In this document: positions 4,899-10,811 of the stretch, piece after piece
Numbering within the stretch: the first letter of the stretch is position 1
Layout: each line of letters opens with the position of its first letter
DNA from: Oscillospiraceae bacterium
GTDB taxonomy: Bacteria; Bacillota; Clostridia; Oscillospirales; Ruminococcaceae
Length of the DNA stretch: 10,811 nt
Assembly (NCBI GenBank): GCA_900768675.1
Contig: CAAGDT010000186.1
Location: 1-10,811 of the forward strand
Direction: 5' to 3'
The notes under the pieces: model-generated
What the model saw: only the letters and a program-made list of their open reading frames with translations
Databases searched by the model: none
What the model was told of the DNA's origin: nothing
Made by a program: the position numbers and the translations under genes

Positions 4899-7193
4899 AA
4901 GCTGTTCCTCCTTTTGTGTAATTGTTTCCGCTATTTCAGTCCTGCCCGTAAAAGGCGGCTTCCAGAACCTTAGTCTTAAGGCATTCGCAACAACGCAAAC
5001 CGAGCTGAAGCTCATAGCGGCGGCGGCAATCATAGGATTTAACCGCAGACCGAAGGCTGAATAGAATACGCCTGCCGCAACCGGTATTCCGATAATGTTA
5101 TAAATAAACGCCCAGAAAAGATTCTGCTTAATATTTCTCATAACCTTTCGGCTCAGGGCAATACCGTCAGCCGCACTTCGCAAATCGCTTCTTACAAGAA
5201 CAACGTCCGCCGCTTCTATTGCAATATCCGTGCCTGCGCCTATTGCAACACCTGCGTCAGCACGGGCAAGGGCGGGTGCGTCGTTTATTCCGTCGCCTAT
5301 CATTGCGGTTTTTCCGCTTTTGCTCTGTATATCAGCAACCGTCTTTTCCTTATCAGCAGGCAGTACCTCTGCGATAACGGTTTTTATTCCCGCTTGCTTC
5401 GCAATATATTCCGCAGCTTTCCGGTTATCACCCGTAAGCATAACCGTTTCAACTCCAAGGCTCTCAAACGCCTTTACAGCAGAACAAGCCGTTTTCTTAA
5501 TCGTATCCGCAAGGGCGATAAGCCCGATAATCTCACCGTTTTTTGTGAAAAAAACGGGAGTTTTGCCTTGCTCGGACAGTAGCTCCGCTTCGGATAATAC
5601 AGGACTTTCCGCAGACCCGAGTGTGCGCCTGTTTCCCGCAGTATATAAATCTCCGCCGATTACAGCGCTTATTCCTGCTCCTTCTGTCTGAACAAAATTA
5701 TCCGCTTTTTCCAACGGTATTTTCTCTTCCTGACATTTTTTTACAATTGCAGAAGCAAGTGGGTGCTCCGAAAGGCTTTCAAGAGCGTAAGCCGCCGTAA
5801 GCAATTCACTCTCTGTAACGCCGTCAGCCGTGATAATATCGGTAACCGAGGGCGTTCCTTCCGTTATTGTTCCCGTTTTGTCCAGTACCGCCGTTTTTAT
5901 GCCGTGGAGTATTTCAAGCGCCTCCGCCGACTTTATCAGTATGCCGTTTTTAGCGCCAACGCCCGTTCCAACCATTATTGCAGTAGGAGTAGCAAGCCCT
6001 AAGGCGCAGGGGCAGGAAATTACCAGCACGCTGATGCCCATGGAAAGAGCAAACTGAATAGTGCTTCCCGTTAAAAGCCAGATTACTGCTGAGATTAATG
6101 CTACTGCCATAACAACAGGCACAAAAACTCCGCTTACCTTGTCGGCAAGCTTCGCTATCGGCGCTTTTGATGAGGTTGCCTCGTCCACAAGTCTGATTAT
6201 CTGAGAAAGAGCGGTTTCTTCTCCGACCTTTTCCGCCCTCATTGTGAAATATCCGGATTTGCTGACGGTAGCGCCGATTACCCTGTCGCCCACCGCCTTG
6301 TCAACTGGCACGCTTTCCCCTGTTACCGCTGACTCGTCAACGCTGCCGCTGCCCGAAAGAACAATTCCGTCTGCGGCAATACTTGTACCGCTTTTTATTT
6401 CAAGAATATCACCCTTCTGAACCTCGGAGGAAGGTATTTCAACCGCAGCTCCGTCCCTTATAACAACAGCCGTTTTCGGTGCAAGCTCCATAAGCCCGCG
6501 GATTGCGTCGCCTGTTTTTCGCTTTGCTCTGCTTTCCATATATTTTCCCAGAGTAATAAGCGTTAAAATCATACCTGCAGACTCGAAATATACGTCCATG
6601 GCGTAATCATGAGCCGTGGTTAAATCTCCCGAGCCTAAAGCTGCCGAAATCCCGTAAATTGCCCATATCCCGTAAACCGCCGCCGCTCCCGAGCCAGTTG
6701 CAATAAGTGTATCCATATTGGGCGAGCCTTTTATAAGGGATAAAAAGCCGTTTTTGAAATACTTATAGTTTATACCTATTACGGGCAGGAGAAGAAGGAA
6801 CTGGGTAAATGCCAAAATAAGAGAGTTTTCTGCTCCGTGAAAAAAGGCCGGAAGTGGCCAGCCCATCATGTGACCCATAGAAATATAGAAAAGCGGTACT
6901 GTAAAAACAAGGGAAACAATCAGCCTTGTTTTCATTGAAAGAGTTTCGGTTTTATCAGCGTAGCTTTTATCCTTACCGCTGTTTTTTACAGTAGCTCCGT
7001 AGCCCGCAGAACTTACAGCCGTACATATCTTATCCGTATCCGTCTCTTTCTCGTCAAAAACCACATTCATTGAGTTTTTGAGAAGATTTACCGAAACTGA
7101 TTCCACCCCGCTTACAGCAGAAACGCTTTTCTCAACTCTTGCCGAACAGGCGGAACAGGTCATACCCGTTACGTCAAAATATTCAGTCTTCAT
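4692..7193 (-). CDS. copA: Cu+-exporting P1B-type ATPase with N- and C-terminal metal-binding domains
   Basis: This P1B-1 ATPase exports Cu+ across the cytoplasmic membrane. Numbering from ATG 7193 gives 833 residues. An N-terminal HMA domain (about 2-68) binds metal through C13 and C16 (GMTCSAC). Membrane helices follow, with the actuator TGES at 291-294, CPC of the ion path at 394-396, the phosphorylated Asp438 in DKTGT, SEHPL at about 475-479 and GDGINDAP at 633-640. YN (698-699) and MSFSS (727-731) in the last helices are the Cu+-type signature. A linker of about 20 residues leads to a second HMA domain (766-833) with C777 and C780 (MMCGHC). An in-frame TTG at 7226 was rejected: it overlaps mrp, sits too close to its GGAG, and would add residues before the usual HMA start. 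The gene begins 10 bases after mrp with only a weak SD (AGG), so it probably depends on coupling. Confidence 0.95.
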   Translation of the reverse strand: MKTEYFDVTGMTCSACSARVEKSVSAVSGVESVSVNLLKNSMNVVFDEKETDTDKICTAVSSAGYGATVKNSGKDKSYADKTETLSMKTRLIVSLVFTVPLFYISMGHMMGWPLPAFFHGAENSLILAFTQFLLLLPVIGINYKYFKNGFLSLIKGSPNMDTLIATGSGAAAVYGIWAIYGISAALGSGDLTTAHDYAMDVYFESAGMILTLITLGKYMESRAKRKTGDAIRGLMELAPKTAVVIRDGAAVEIPSSEVQKGDILEIKSGTSIAADGIVLSGSGSVDESAVTGESVPVDKAVGDRVIGATVSKSGYFTMRAEKVGEETALSQIIRLVDEATSSKAPIAKLADKVSGVFVPVVMAVALISAVIWLLTGSTIQFALSMGISVLVISCPCALGLATPTAIMVGTGVGAKNGILIKSAEALEILHGIKTAVLDKTGTITEGTPSVTDIITADGVTESELLTAAYALESLSEHPLASAIVKKCQEEKIPLEKADNFVQTEGAGISAVIGGDLYTAGNRRTLGSAESPVLSEAELLSEQGKTPVFFTKNGEIIGLIALADTIKKTACSAVKAFESLGVETVMLTGDNRKAAEYIAKQAGIKTVIAEVLPADKEKTVADIQSKSGKTAMIGDGINDAPALARADAGVAIGAGTDIAIEAADVVLVRSDLRSAADGIALSRKVMRNIKQNLFWAFIYNIIGIPVAAGVFYSAFGLRLNPMIAAAAMSFSSVCVVANALRLRFWKPPFTGRTEIAETITQKEEQLMNITVHIEGMMCGHCQSHVEKALSAVSGVTSVEVSLEKKLAVVKGEALDKSALKKAVEEAGYTVTGIE
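4896..4914 (-). promoter_or_regulatory. Internal Shine-Dalgarno and ATG inside copA
   Basis: Minus strand AAAGGAGG (4907-4914) lies 8 bases before ATG at 4898. It is a better match to the anti-SD than the site in front of copA itself. It falls in the linker between the last membrane helix and the C-terminal HMA domain, exactly where a free CopZ-like protein would start. It may be a working start or a relic of two genes that fused. Confidence 0.65.
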
Positions 7194-7203
7194 ATCAAAA
7201 ATA

Positions 7204-8019
7204 TTACCTGAGCAGCTTTTCCGCAAACTCCTTAATCATATCCGAGCAGTCCTCAATCTCGCCCTTGTCCGCCTTTGCGGCAAATTCGGGGTTAATGGGA
7301 AGCTTTGCGATATTCTGGATTCCGAACTTCTTTGCGGTTTCCTCGATGTGACTTTCGCCGAAAATATAATGCTCCTTACCGCAGCTATCGCACTTGAAAT
7401 AGCTCATATTTTCCACAAGTCCGATAACGGGAACGTTCATCATATCCGCCATTTTTACAGCCTTTTCAACAATCATTGAAACAAGCTCCTGAGGGCTTGT
7501 AACAACGATTATTCCGCTCACGGGAAGGGACTGGAAAACAGTCAGCGGAACGTCGCCTGTTCCGGGAGGCATATCCACAAACATATAATCAACGTCGTTC
7601 CATACAACGTCTGTCCAGAACTGCTTTATAACTCCTGCAATAACGGGTCCTCTCCATACTACCGGGTCGGTATCGTTTTCAAGCAGCAGATTAACCGACA
7701 TAATCTCAATTCCCGACTTGGATTTTACGGGATAAAGGCTTTCATTTGTGCCTGTTGCCTTTTCTTTGATTCCGAAAACCTTGGGAACGGAGGGGCCTGT
7801 TACGTCTGCGTCAAGAATTGCTGTCTTATAGCCCATTTTTGCTGAAGCTGAAGCCATAAGAGAGGTTACAAGGGATTTTCCTACTCCTCCCTTGCCCGAA
7901 ACAACGGCAATTACCTTCTTAACGTCGGAAAGCTGATTCTGCGGAGCAAGCAGGCTTTCAGCCGTTCTGTCGGAACAGCTCTGACCGCAGGTTTCGCAGT
8001 TATGGGTACATTCGCTCAT
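7204..8019 (-). CDS. mrp: Mrp/NBP35-family Fe-S cluster carrier ATPase
   Basis: This is a soluble P-loop ATPase of the Mrp/ApbC/NBP35 family, which bind and hand over Fe-S clusters. The product has 271 residues. An N-terminal cysteine cluster (C4, C8, C11, C15) precedes the deviant Walker A SGKGGVGKS (41-49, signature Lys43). DADVTGPSVP follows at 70-79, then VDMPPGTGD at 148-156 and the cluster-bridging CxxC at C210/C213 (FKCDSCGKE). There is no N-terminal MIP18/DUF59 domain, so it is the short form common in Clostridia. ATG 8019 has AAAGGAG with 8-base spacing. It is the first gene of a unit with copA, 10 bases apart, under the promoter at 8095-8123. The client apoproteins cannot be read from sequence. 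Confidence 0.92.
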   Translation of the reverse strand: MSECTHNCETCGQSCSDRTAESLLAPQNQLSDVKKVIAVVSGKGGVGKSLVTSLMASASAKMGYKTAILDADVTGPSVPKVFGIKEKATGTNESLYPVKSKSGIEIMSVNLLLENDTDPVVWRGPVIAGVIKQFWTDVVWNDVDYMFVDMPPGTGDVPLTVFQSLPVSGIIVVTSPQELVSMIVEKAVKMADMMNVPVIGLVENMSYFKCDSCGKEHYIFGESHIEETAKKFGIQNIAKLPINPEFAAKADKGEIEDCSDMIKEFAEKLLR

Positions 8020-8048
8020 AGTAATTTCTCCTTTTTTCTATTATGTTC

Positions 8049-8076
8049 GGCAGAAAAAACTATATGTATTTCTGCC
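8049..8076 (-). promoter_or_regulatory. Perfect 8-bp inverted repeat in the mrp leader
   Basis: GGCAGAAA (8049-8056) and TTTCTGCC (8069-8076) are perfect inverted repeats around a 12-base AT-rich loop. They lie between the predicted transcription start (near 8088) and the mrp ribosome binding site. The hairpin could be an mRNA leader structure or a dyad for a repressor. It does not end in a clean U-tract, so it is not a good terminator. Confidence 0.45.
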
Positions 8077-8094
8077 TTATTTTTCCACGATGAT

Positions 8095-8123
8095 ATTGTA
8101 CACCTTTTTGGTATATTTGTCAA
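8095..8123 (-). promoter_or_regulatory. Sigma-A promoter of mrp-copA
   Basis: On the minus strand TTGACA (8118-8123, perfect -35) and TACAAT (8095-8100, one mismatch to TATAAT) are separated by exactly 17 bases. This is a strong vegetative promoter pointing at mrp, giving a leader of about 70 bases. The -35 begins only a few bases after the T-run of the upstream terminator, so the intergenic layout is very compact. Confidence 0.88.
8099..8115. promoter_or_regulatory. Dyad in the mrp-copA promoter spacer, candidate operator
   Basis: On the minus strand TATACC-AAAAA-GGTGTA forms a dyad with five of six positions matched (the sixth is a T-G). It fills most of the -35/-10 spacer and touches the -10. 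A repressor bound there would block RNA polymerase. The layout of TACC and GGTA-like half-sites recalls CsoR-type copper operators, but those usually have more G/C, and no regulator gene is in the window. Which protein binds is unknown. Confidence 0.4.
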
Positions 8124-8151
8124 TAGAAAAAGCCCGCAAACTCTGCGGGCT
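8124..8151 (-). terminator. Intrinsic terminator upstream of the mrp promoter
   Basis: Arms AGCCCGCA (8131-8138) and TGCGGGCT (8144-8151) form a perfect 8-bp stem with a five-base loop. On the minus strand the stem is followed by TTTTTCT. It would stop transcripts coming from the feoB side before they reach mrp. It also forms the left end of the element at 8131-8373. Confidence 0.8.
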
Positions 8152-8373
8152 TCAGCTTGTAGAAAAAGTAATATTTCAGGATGGCGAGAAATCGTCAGAT
8201 GCTAGGAAGCCGCATAACGGCTAGGCTTTGTTCCCGCCGTTATGGCGCAGCAAGGAGGCTGCGCAGTCATCGCCAAAGGGCGGCACGGACACCGCAATAC
8301 AAAGCGATGACAAGTTGACAGACGCAGATGGCGGTTTATCTACAGACTGAAAGCCCGCAATCTCTGCGGGCTT
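8131..8373. repeat. Structured non-coding element with inverted termini (MITE-like or small RNA-like)
   Basis: This stretch has no plausible gene. Its ends carry near-identical hairpins (AGCCCGCA-N5-TGCGGGCT, differing by one loop base). The sequence inward of each is inverted: 8144-8167 and the reverse complement of 8336-8359 share TGCGGGCTT, CAG, TGTAGA and AAA, 21 of 24 aligned bases with one gap. Inside are GC-rich hairpins: CATAACGG/CCGTTATG (8213-8220 with 8237-8244), GCGCAGC/GCTGCGC (8245-8251 with 8258-8264), and GTCATCGC/GCGATGAC (8266-8273 with 8304-8311) enclosing a smaller GCGG/CCGC stem. Such architecture fits a short non-autonomous inserted repeat, or a folded RNA. No clear target-site duplication is seen. 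Confidence 0.55.
8351..8373 (-). terminator. Hairpin after the feoB operon, weak terminator
   Basis: AAGCCCGCA (8351-8359) and TGCGGGCTT (8365-8373) form a 9-bp stem with a five-base loop 14 bases after the stop of the TIGR04076-like gene. On the minus strand it is followed only by TTTCAG, a poor U-tract, so read-through into the element and the stronger copy at 8131-8151 is likely. Confidence 0.55.
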
Positions 8374-8387
8374 GAATATGCCTTGAA

Positions 8388-8741
8388 TTACGGCTCCTTC
8401 CAGAAGCCACCCTTATGGAAATTCTCGTTGCCGAGGGGCGTTGCGGTAAGTCTGAACATAACACAGCCGTCGGGGCATACGATAGTCTTGCTGTATTTAT
8501 CCTCGCCGCCCAGATTTGTAAGGTCGCCGCCGCTTCTTACTGCCTCCATAAGAGGATAAAGCATCATCATTGTCTTGCTGCATATTCCGTAGCCCTGTCC
8601 GTTTACGGGACAGCCGTATGTGCAGCTGTACTTATCTCCTATTTCTTCCCCGTTGCGACAGTATCTTTCGGTTTTGTCACCACGAAGATAGCCGATAACC
8701 TCAACCTCAAATTCGTATTCCTCGTCATACCACTTTTTCAT
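8388..8741 (-). CDS. TIGR04076-like cysteine-rich protein of unknown function
   Basis: The product has 117 residues and looks like the TIGR04076 family, which has no assigned function. It begins MKKWYDEEYEFEVEVIG and contains six cysteines (28, 40, 44, 54, 89, 93) in blocks such as SCTYGCP and IVCPDGC, which suggests metal binding or disulfides. There is no signal peptide or membrane segment, so it is probably cytoplasmic. The same frame opens further upstream to 8837. The ATG at 8741 is preferred: it has AAAGGA about 8 bases before it, gives the family-like N-terminus, and starts two bases after the stop of the preceding gene, which otherwise would overlap by almost 100 bases. It is the last gene after feoB and the DUF3788-like gene. 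A role linked to iron is possible by context only. Confidence 0.8.
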   Translation of the reverse strand: MKKWYDEEYEFEVEVIGYLRGDKTERYCRNGEEIGDKYSCTYGCPVNGQGYGICSKTMMMLYPLMEAVRSGGDLTNLGGEDKYSKTIVCPDGCVMFRLTATPLGNENFHKGGFWKEP

Positions 8742-8742
8742 C

Positions 8743-9165
8743 TTATATTCCTTTCTCAGCAGGCTTTTTATTCGGCTTTTTCTTAATTTCCAACAGCATT
8801 TGGATTTCTTCTGACAAGCTGTCGTCTTCAACATCAAACATCAGCCATTTTCCGTCGTGAAATGTCTGTGTGCAGTCATATTTCTCCCGCACCTCAGCTG
8901 AAAACTTCTCCTTTTGGGCTTCAAACCTGTTTCTTTCCTCTTTTCCAAGAATGACCCAGATTCCAAGCTGCTTTTCCCGAAGATAAACCGTACAAAGGGT
9001 TTTGCCGCTTTTGCTGTAACGAAGGCAGGCTTTGCCGTATTTTCCGCCCTTTGCCCATACCTGATTTACATTATAATTATCGGATATAAAGCTTTCAAGC
9101 CGTTCATACATTTTATAGCACTGCTCGCCCAGCATTTCCTTTATTTCTTCCGCAGTATATTCCAT
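8743..9165 (-). CDS. DUF3788-like protein
   Basis: The 140-residue product resembles DUF3788-type proteins, for which no molecular function is established. Visible features are an N-terminal helical part (about 4-28) and a beta-rich core with KYGKACLRYSKSGKTLCTVYLREKQ-like strands around 42-66, including a conserved-looking Tyr50. IWVILGKEERNRF follows at 69-81, then TFHDGKWLMFDV at 101-112 and a basic tail with IKKKPNKKP at 127-135. There is no signal peptide or membrane helix. ATG 9165 has AGGAG about 9 bases upstream. It lies 24 bases after feoB and one base before the next gene's ATG, so the three are probably co-transcribed. The family call is from memory of its sequence pattern. Confidence 0.72.
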   Translation of the reverse strand: MEYTAEEIKEMLGEQCYKMYERLESFISDNYNVNQVWAKGGKYGKACLRYSKSGKTLCTVYLREKQLGIWVILGKEERNRFEAQKEKFSAEVREKYDCTQTFHDGKWLMFDVEDDSLSEEIQMLLEIKKKPNKKPAEKGI

Positions 9166-9189
9166 AGCGATAAACTCCTGTATGCAGTA

Positions 9190-10790
9190 TTATTTCTTTA
9201 CTATTTTTTCGCAGCCGGTGCAGTTTCCGCCGCAGCCTATGCACTTTCCTTTTTTTCTTGAGTCTACAATCGCAGAAACAGCAATAATAAACGCAGCAGC
9301 AACTATTGCCACAATAAAGATTTCAAGACGGGAGAAAGCAAAGGCTACAACCCACGCCACAAGACACTGCATAACCGCAACGCCCGCCGCCTTTACTCCC
9401 GAGCCAAGCTCTCTGCGTATAGCCGCAATTGCTGCAACGCAGGGTGTGTAAAGGAGAGTGAACACAAGGAAGCAGAAGGCGCTCTGCTGAGTGAAGATAC
9501 CGGAAAGCGCAGCACCCACTCCGTCCATGTCCGTGCCTGTAAGAATTGCAAGGGTGCTGATTACCGCTTCCTTTGCTGTAAAGCCTGTTATAAGCGCAGT
9601 TGATACTCTCCAGTCGCCGAAGCCTAAGGGCGCAAAAACGGGAGCAATTACTCTGCCGATAGCAGCAAGCAGGCTTTCGGAGCTGTCGGAAACAACGTTA
9701 AGCTGCCAGTCGAAGCTCTGCAAAAACCAGATTATTACAGTTGCTACAAAAATTACAGTAAAGGCCTTCTGCAAAAAGTCCTTCGACTTATCCCACATCA
9801 GCATAAGCACACTTTTTGCAGATGGCAGACGGTAATTCGGCAGCTCCATTACGAAAGGCACGGGGTTTCCCTTAAAGGCGGTTTTGTTCAGTATCAGCGC
9901 TCCGAAAATTCCGATTATTATGCCTATGACATACAGTAAAATCATTATAATCGCCTGATTTTCCTTAAAGAAAGCGGCAGTAAATACAGCGTAAATCGGT
10001 ATCTTAGCGGAACAGCTCATAAAGGGCGTAAGAAGAATTGTCATCTTCCTGTCACGCTCACTTGAAAGGGTTCGGGTCGCCATAATTGCAGGAACTGAAC
10101 AGCCGAAGCCGATAAGCATAGGCACAAAGCTTCTTCCGGAAAGTCCCAGCTTTCTCAGCAGCTTATCCATTACAAATGCAACCCTCGCCATATAGCCGGT
10201 ATCCTCTAAAATCGAGAGGAAGAAAAAGAGGGTTACTATTATGGGCAAGAAGCTCAGAACGCTTCCCACTCCCGCAAAAATACCGTCGATTATAAGGCTG
10301 TGGATAACGGGGTTAAGTCCGTAGGCAGTAAGTGCGCCGTCAACAACGGCTGTAAGCCAGTCTATTCCTGCTGCAAGCAAATCGCTCAGAAAAGCGCCGA
10401 TTACATTAAATGTAAGCCAGAATACAACGCCGAGAATAAGTATAAACAGCGGGATTGCTGCAAAACGATTGGTGAGAACGCTGTCGATTTTAACGCTGCG
10501 CCTGTGTTCCTTGCTTTCCTTTGCCTTTACGACAGTACGGCTGCAAACGCCCTCAATGTATGTATAGCGCATATCCGCAAGGGCGGCGTTTCTGTCCATG
10601 CCCGACTCGTTTTCCATTTCTACAATGCTGTGCTCGATAAGCTCAAGCTCATTTTCGTTAAGCTCAAGCCTGTCTATAATCGCCTTATCGTCCTCGATAA
10701 GCTTTGTTGCGGCAAAGCGCCGTGACATATTAAGCCTTTCAGCGTGGTCCTCAACAATATGCCGTACAGCGTGAATACAGCGGTGAACTG
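9190..10790 (-). CDS. feoB: Ferrous iron transporter FeoB, missing its N-terminal GTPase domain at the contig end
   Basis: FeoB imports Fe2+ across the cytoplasmic membrane. The visible part has 532 residues. It opens with VHRCIHAVRHIVEDHAERLN just before the in-frame ATG at 10728, and the continuing RRFAATKLIEDD is standard FeoB, so 10728 is not the true start. The frame stays open to the adapter at 10791, and the G-domain would lie beyond. Numbering from 10728, membrane helices start near 90. Gate motifs are GFGCSVPA (207-214) and LYTPCVAA (426-433). After the usual end of FeoB there is an extra helix (about 468-488) and a tail with C496, C499, C503 and C506 (CIGCGGNCTGC), resembling the small FeoB-associated Cys-rich protein fused on. 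A DUF3788-like gene follows 24 bases later. Confidence 0.95.
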
Positions 10791-10811
10791 AGATCGGAAG
10801 AGCGTCGTGTA
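10791..10811. other. Illumina adapter read-through at the contig end
   Basis: The last 21 bases begin AGATCGGAAGAGCGTCGTG and are identical, as far as they go, to the Illumina TruSeq universal adapter in reverse complement. They interrupt the feoB reading frame exactly at the contig end. They are not genomic, and the contig should be trimmed to about 10790. Confidence 0.95.

Noticed and set aside
5230..5691. 153-codon plus-strand ORF opposite copA, and similar long plus-strand frames elsewhere
   Set aside because: These are antisense shadows of highly conserved minus-strand genes, with Ser/Pro/Ile-rich composition and no recognisable domains or ribosome binding sites.
7194..7226. Extension of copA to a TTG at 7226 (11 extra residues)
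   Set aside because: It overlaps the end of mrp, its SD would be only about 2 bases away, and the HMA domain normally starts near the ATG at 7193.
8161..8350. Possible tRNA or known riboswitch in the hairpin-rich interval
   Set aside because: No cloverleaf with the expected T-loop or anticodon arrangement and no riboswitch core that I recognise. It also sits upstream of the mrp promoter, not in a leader.
8742..8837. Longer N-terminus for the TIGR04076-like gene, beginning at 8837
   Set aside because: The 32 added residues are basic and unlike the family, and they lie over the end of the DUF3788-like gene. The ATG at 8741 has a good ribosome binding site.
9190..10728. FeoB as a natural 512-residue protein lacking the GTPase domain
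   Set aside because: The frame continues upstream of 10728 with typical FeoB sequence right up to the adapter, so the domain is lost only because the contig ends.
1..10790. CRISPR array, transposase, phage or defence genes
   Set aside because: No regularly spaced direct repeats and no recombinase, transposase or defence-type domains are visible. Apart from the element at 8131-8373, the window is core metabolism and sporulation.

Overview
The window looks like the end of a contig from a spore-forming Bacillota of class Clostridia, most like the Oscillospiraceae/Ruminococcus group. This rests on a complete-looking spoIIIA sporulation operon, AAAGGAG-type ribosome binding sites, moderate GC and the protein flavour of Mrp, CopA, FeoB and the TIGR04076-type protein; no search was run. 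Every gene I can support is on the minus strand, so transcription runs from high to low coordinates. The last 21 bases match the Illumina adapter read-through sequence, so the right edge is an assembly artefact and true sequence ends at about 10790.

Layout in transcription order. (1) 10790-8388: feoB (5' end cut off by the contig end), a DUF3788-like gene and a TIGR04076-like cysteine-rich gene form a tight operon ending in a hairpin at 8351-8373. (2) 8373-8131: an approximately 243-bp non-coding element with inverted termini, two near-identical hairpins at its ends and several GC-rich hairpins inside. (3) 8123-4634: a near-consensus sigma-A promoter (TTGACA-17-TACAAT) with a dyad in its spacer drives mrp (Fe-S carrier ATPase) and copA (Cu+ exporter), ending in a strong terminator. 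The copA product carries a C-terminal CopZ-like domain preceded by a full internal Shine-Dalgarno and ATG. (4) 4598-1: a sigma-E-like promoter element precedes spoIIIAA-AB-AC-AD-AE-AF-AG-AH. These genes overlap or nearly abut, and spoIIIAH runs off the left edge.

How the genes work together. The spoIIIA products build the mother-cell half of the SpoIIIA-SpoIIQ channel between mother cell and forespore. FeoB (Fe2+ import), Mrp (Fe-S cluster trafficking) and CopA (Cu+ export) form a metal neighbourhood. Since Cu+ damages Fe-S clusters, a transcriptional unit pairing an Fe-S carrier with a Cu exporter makes physiological sense, although that link is inferred.

The most interesting points are the CopZ-like module with its own ribosome binding site inside copA, the structured element at 8131-8373, a Gly-to-Ala change in the SpoIIIAA P-loop, an unusually short SpoIIIAG, and the adapter at the contig end. 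I see no clearly new defence or mobile system; most of the window is ordinary core genome.
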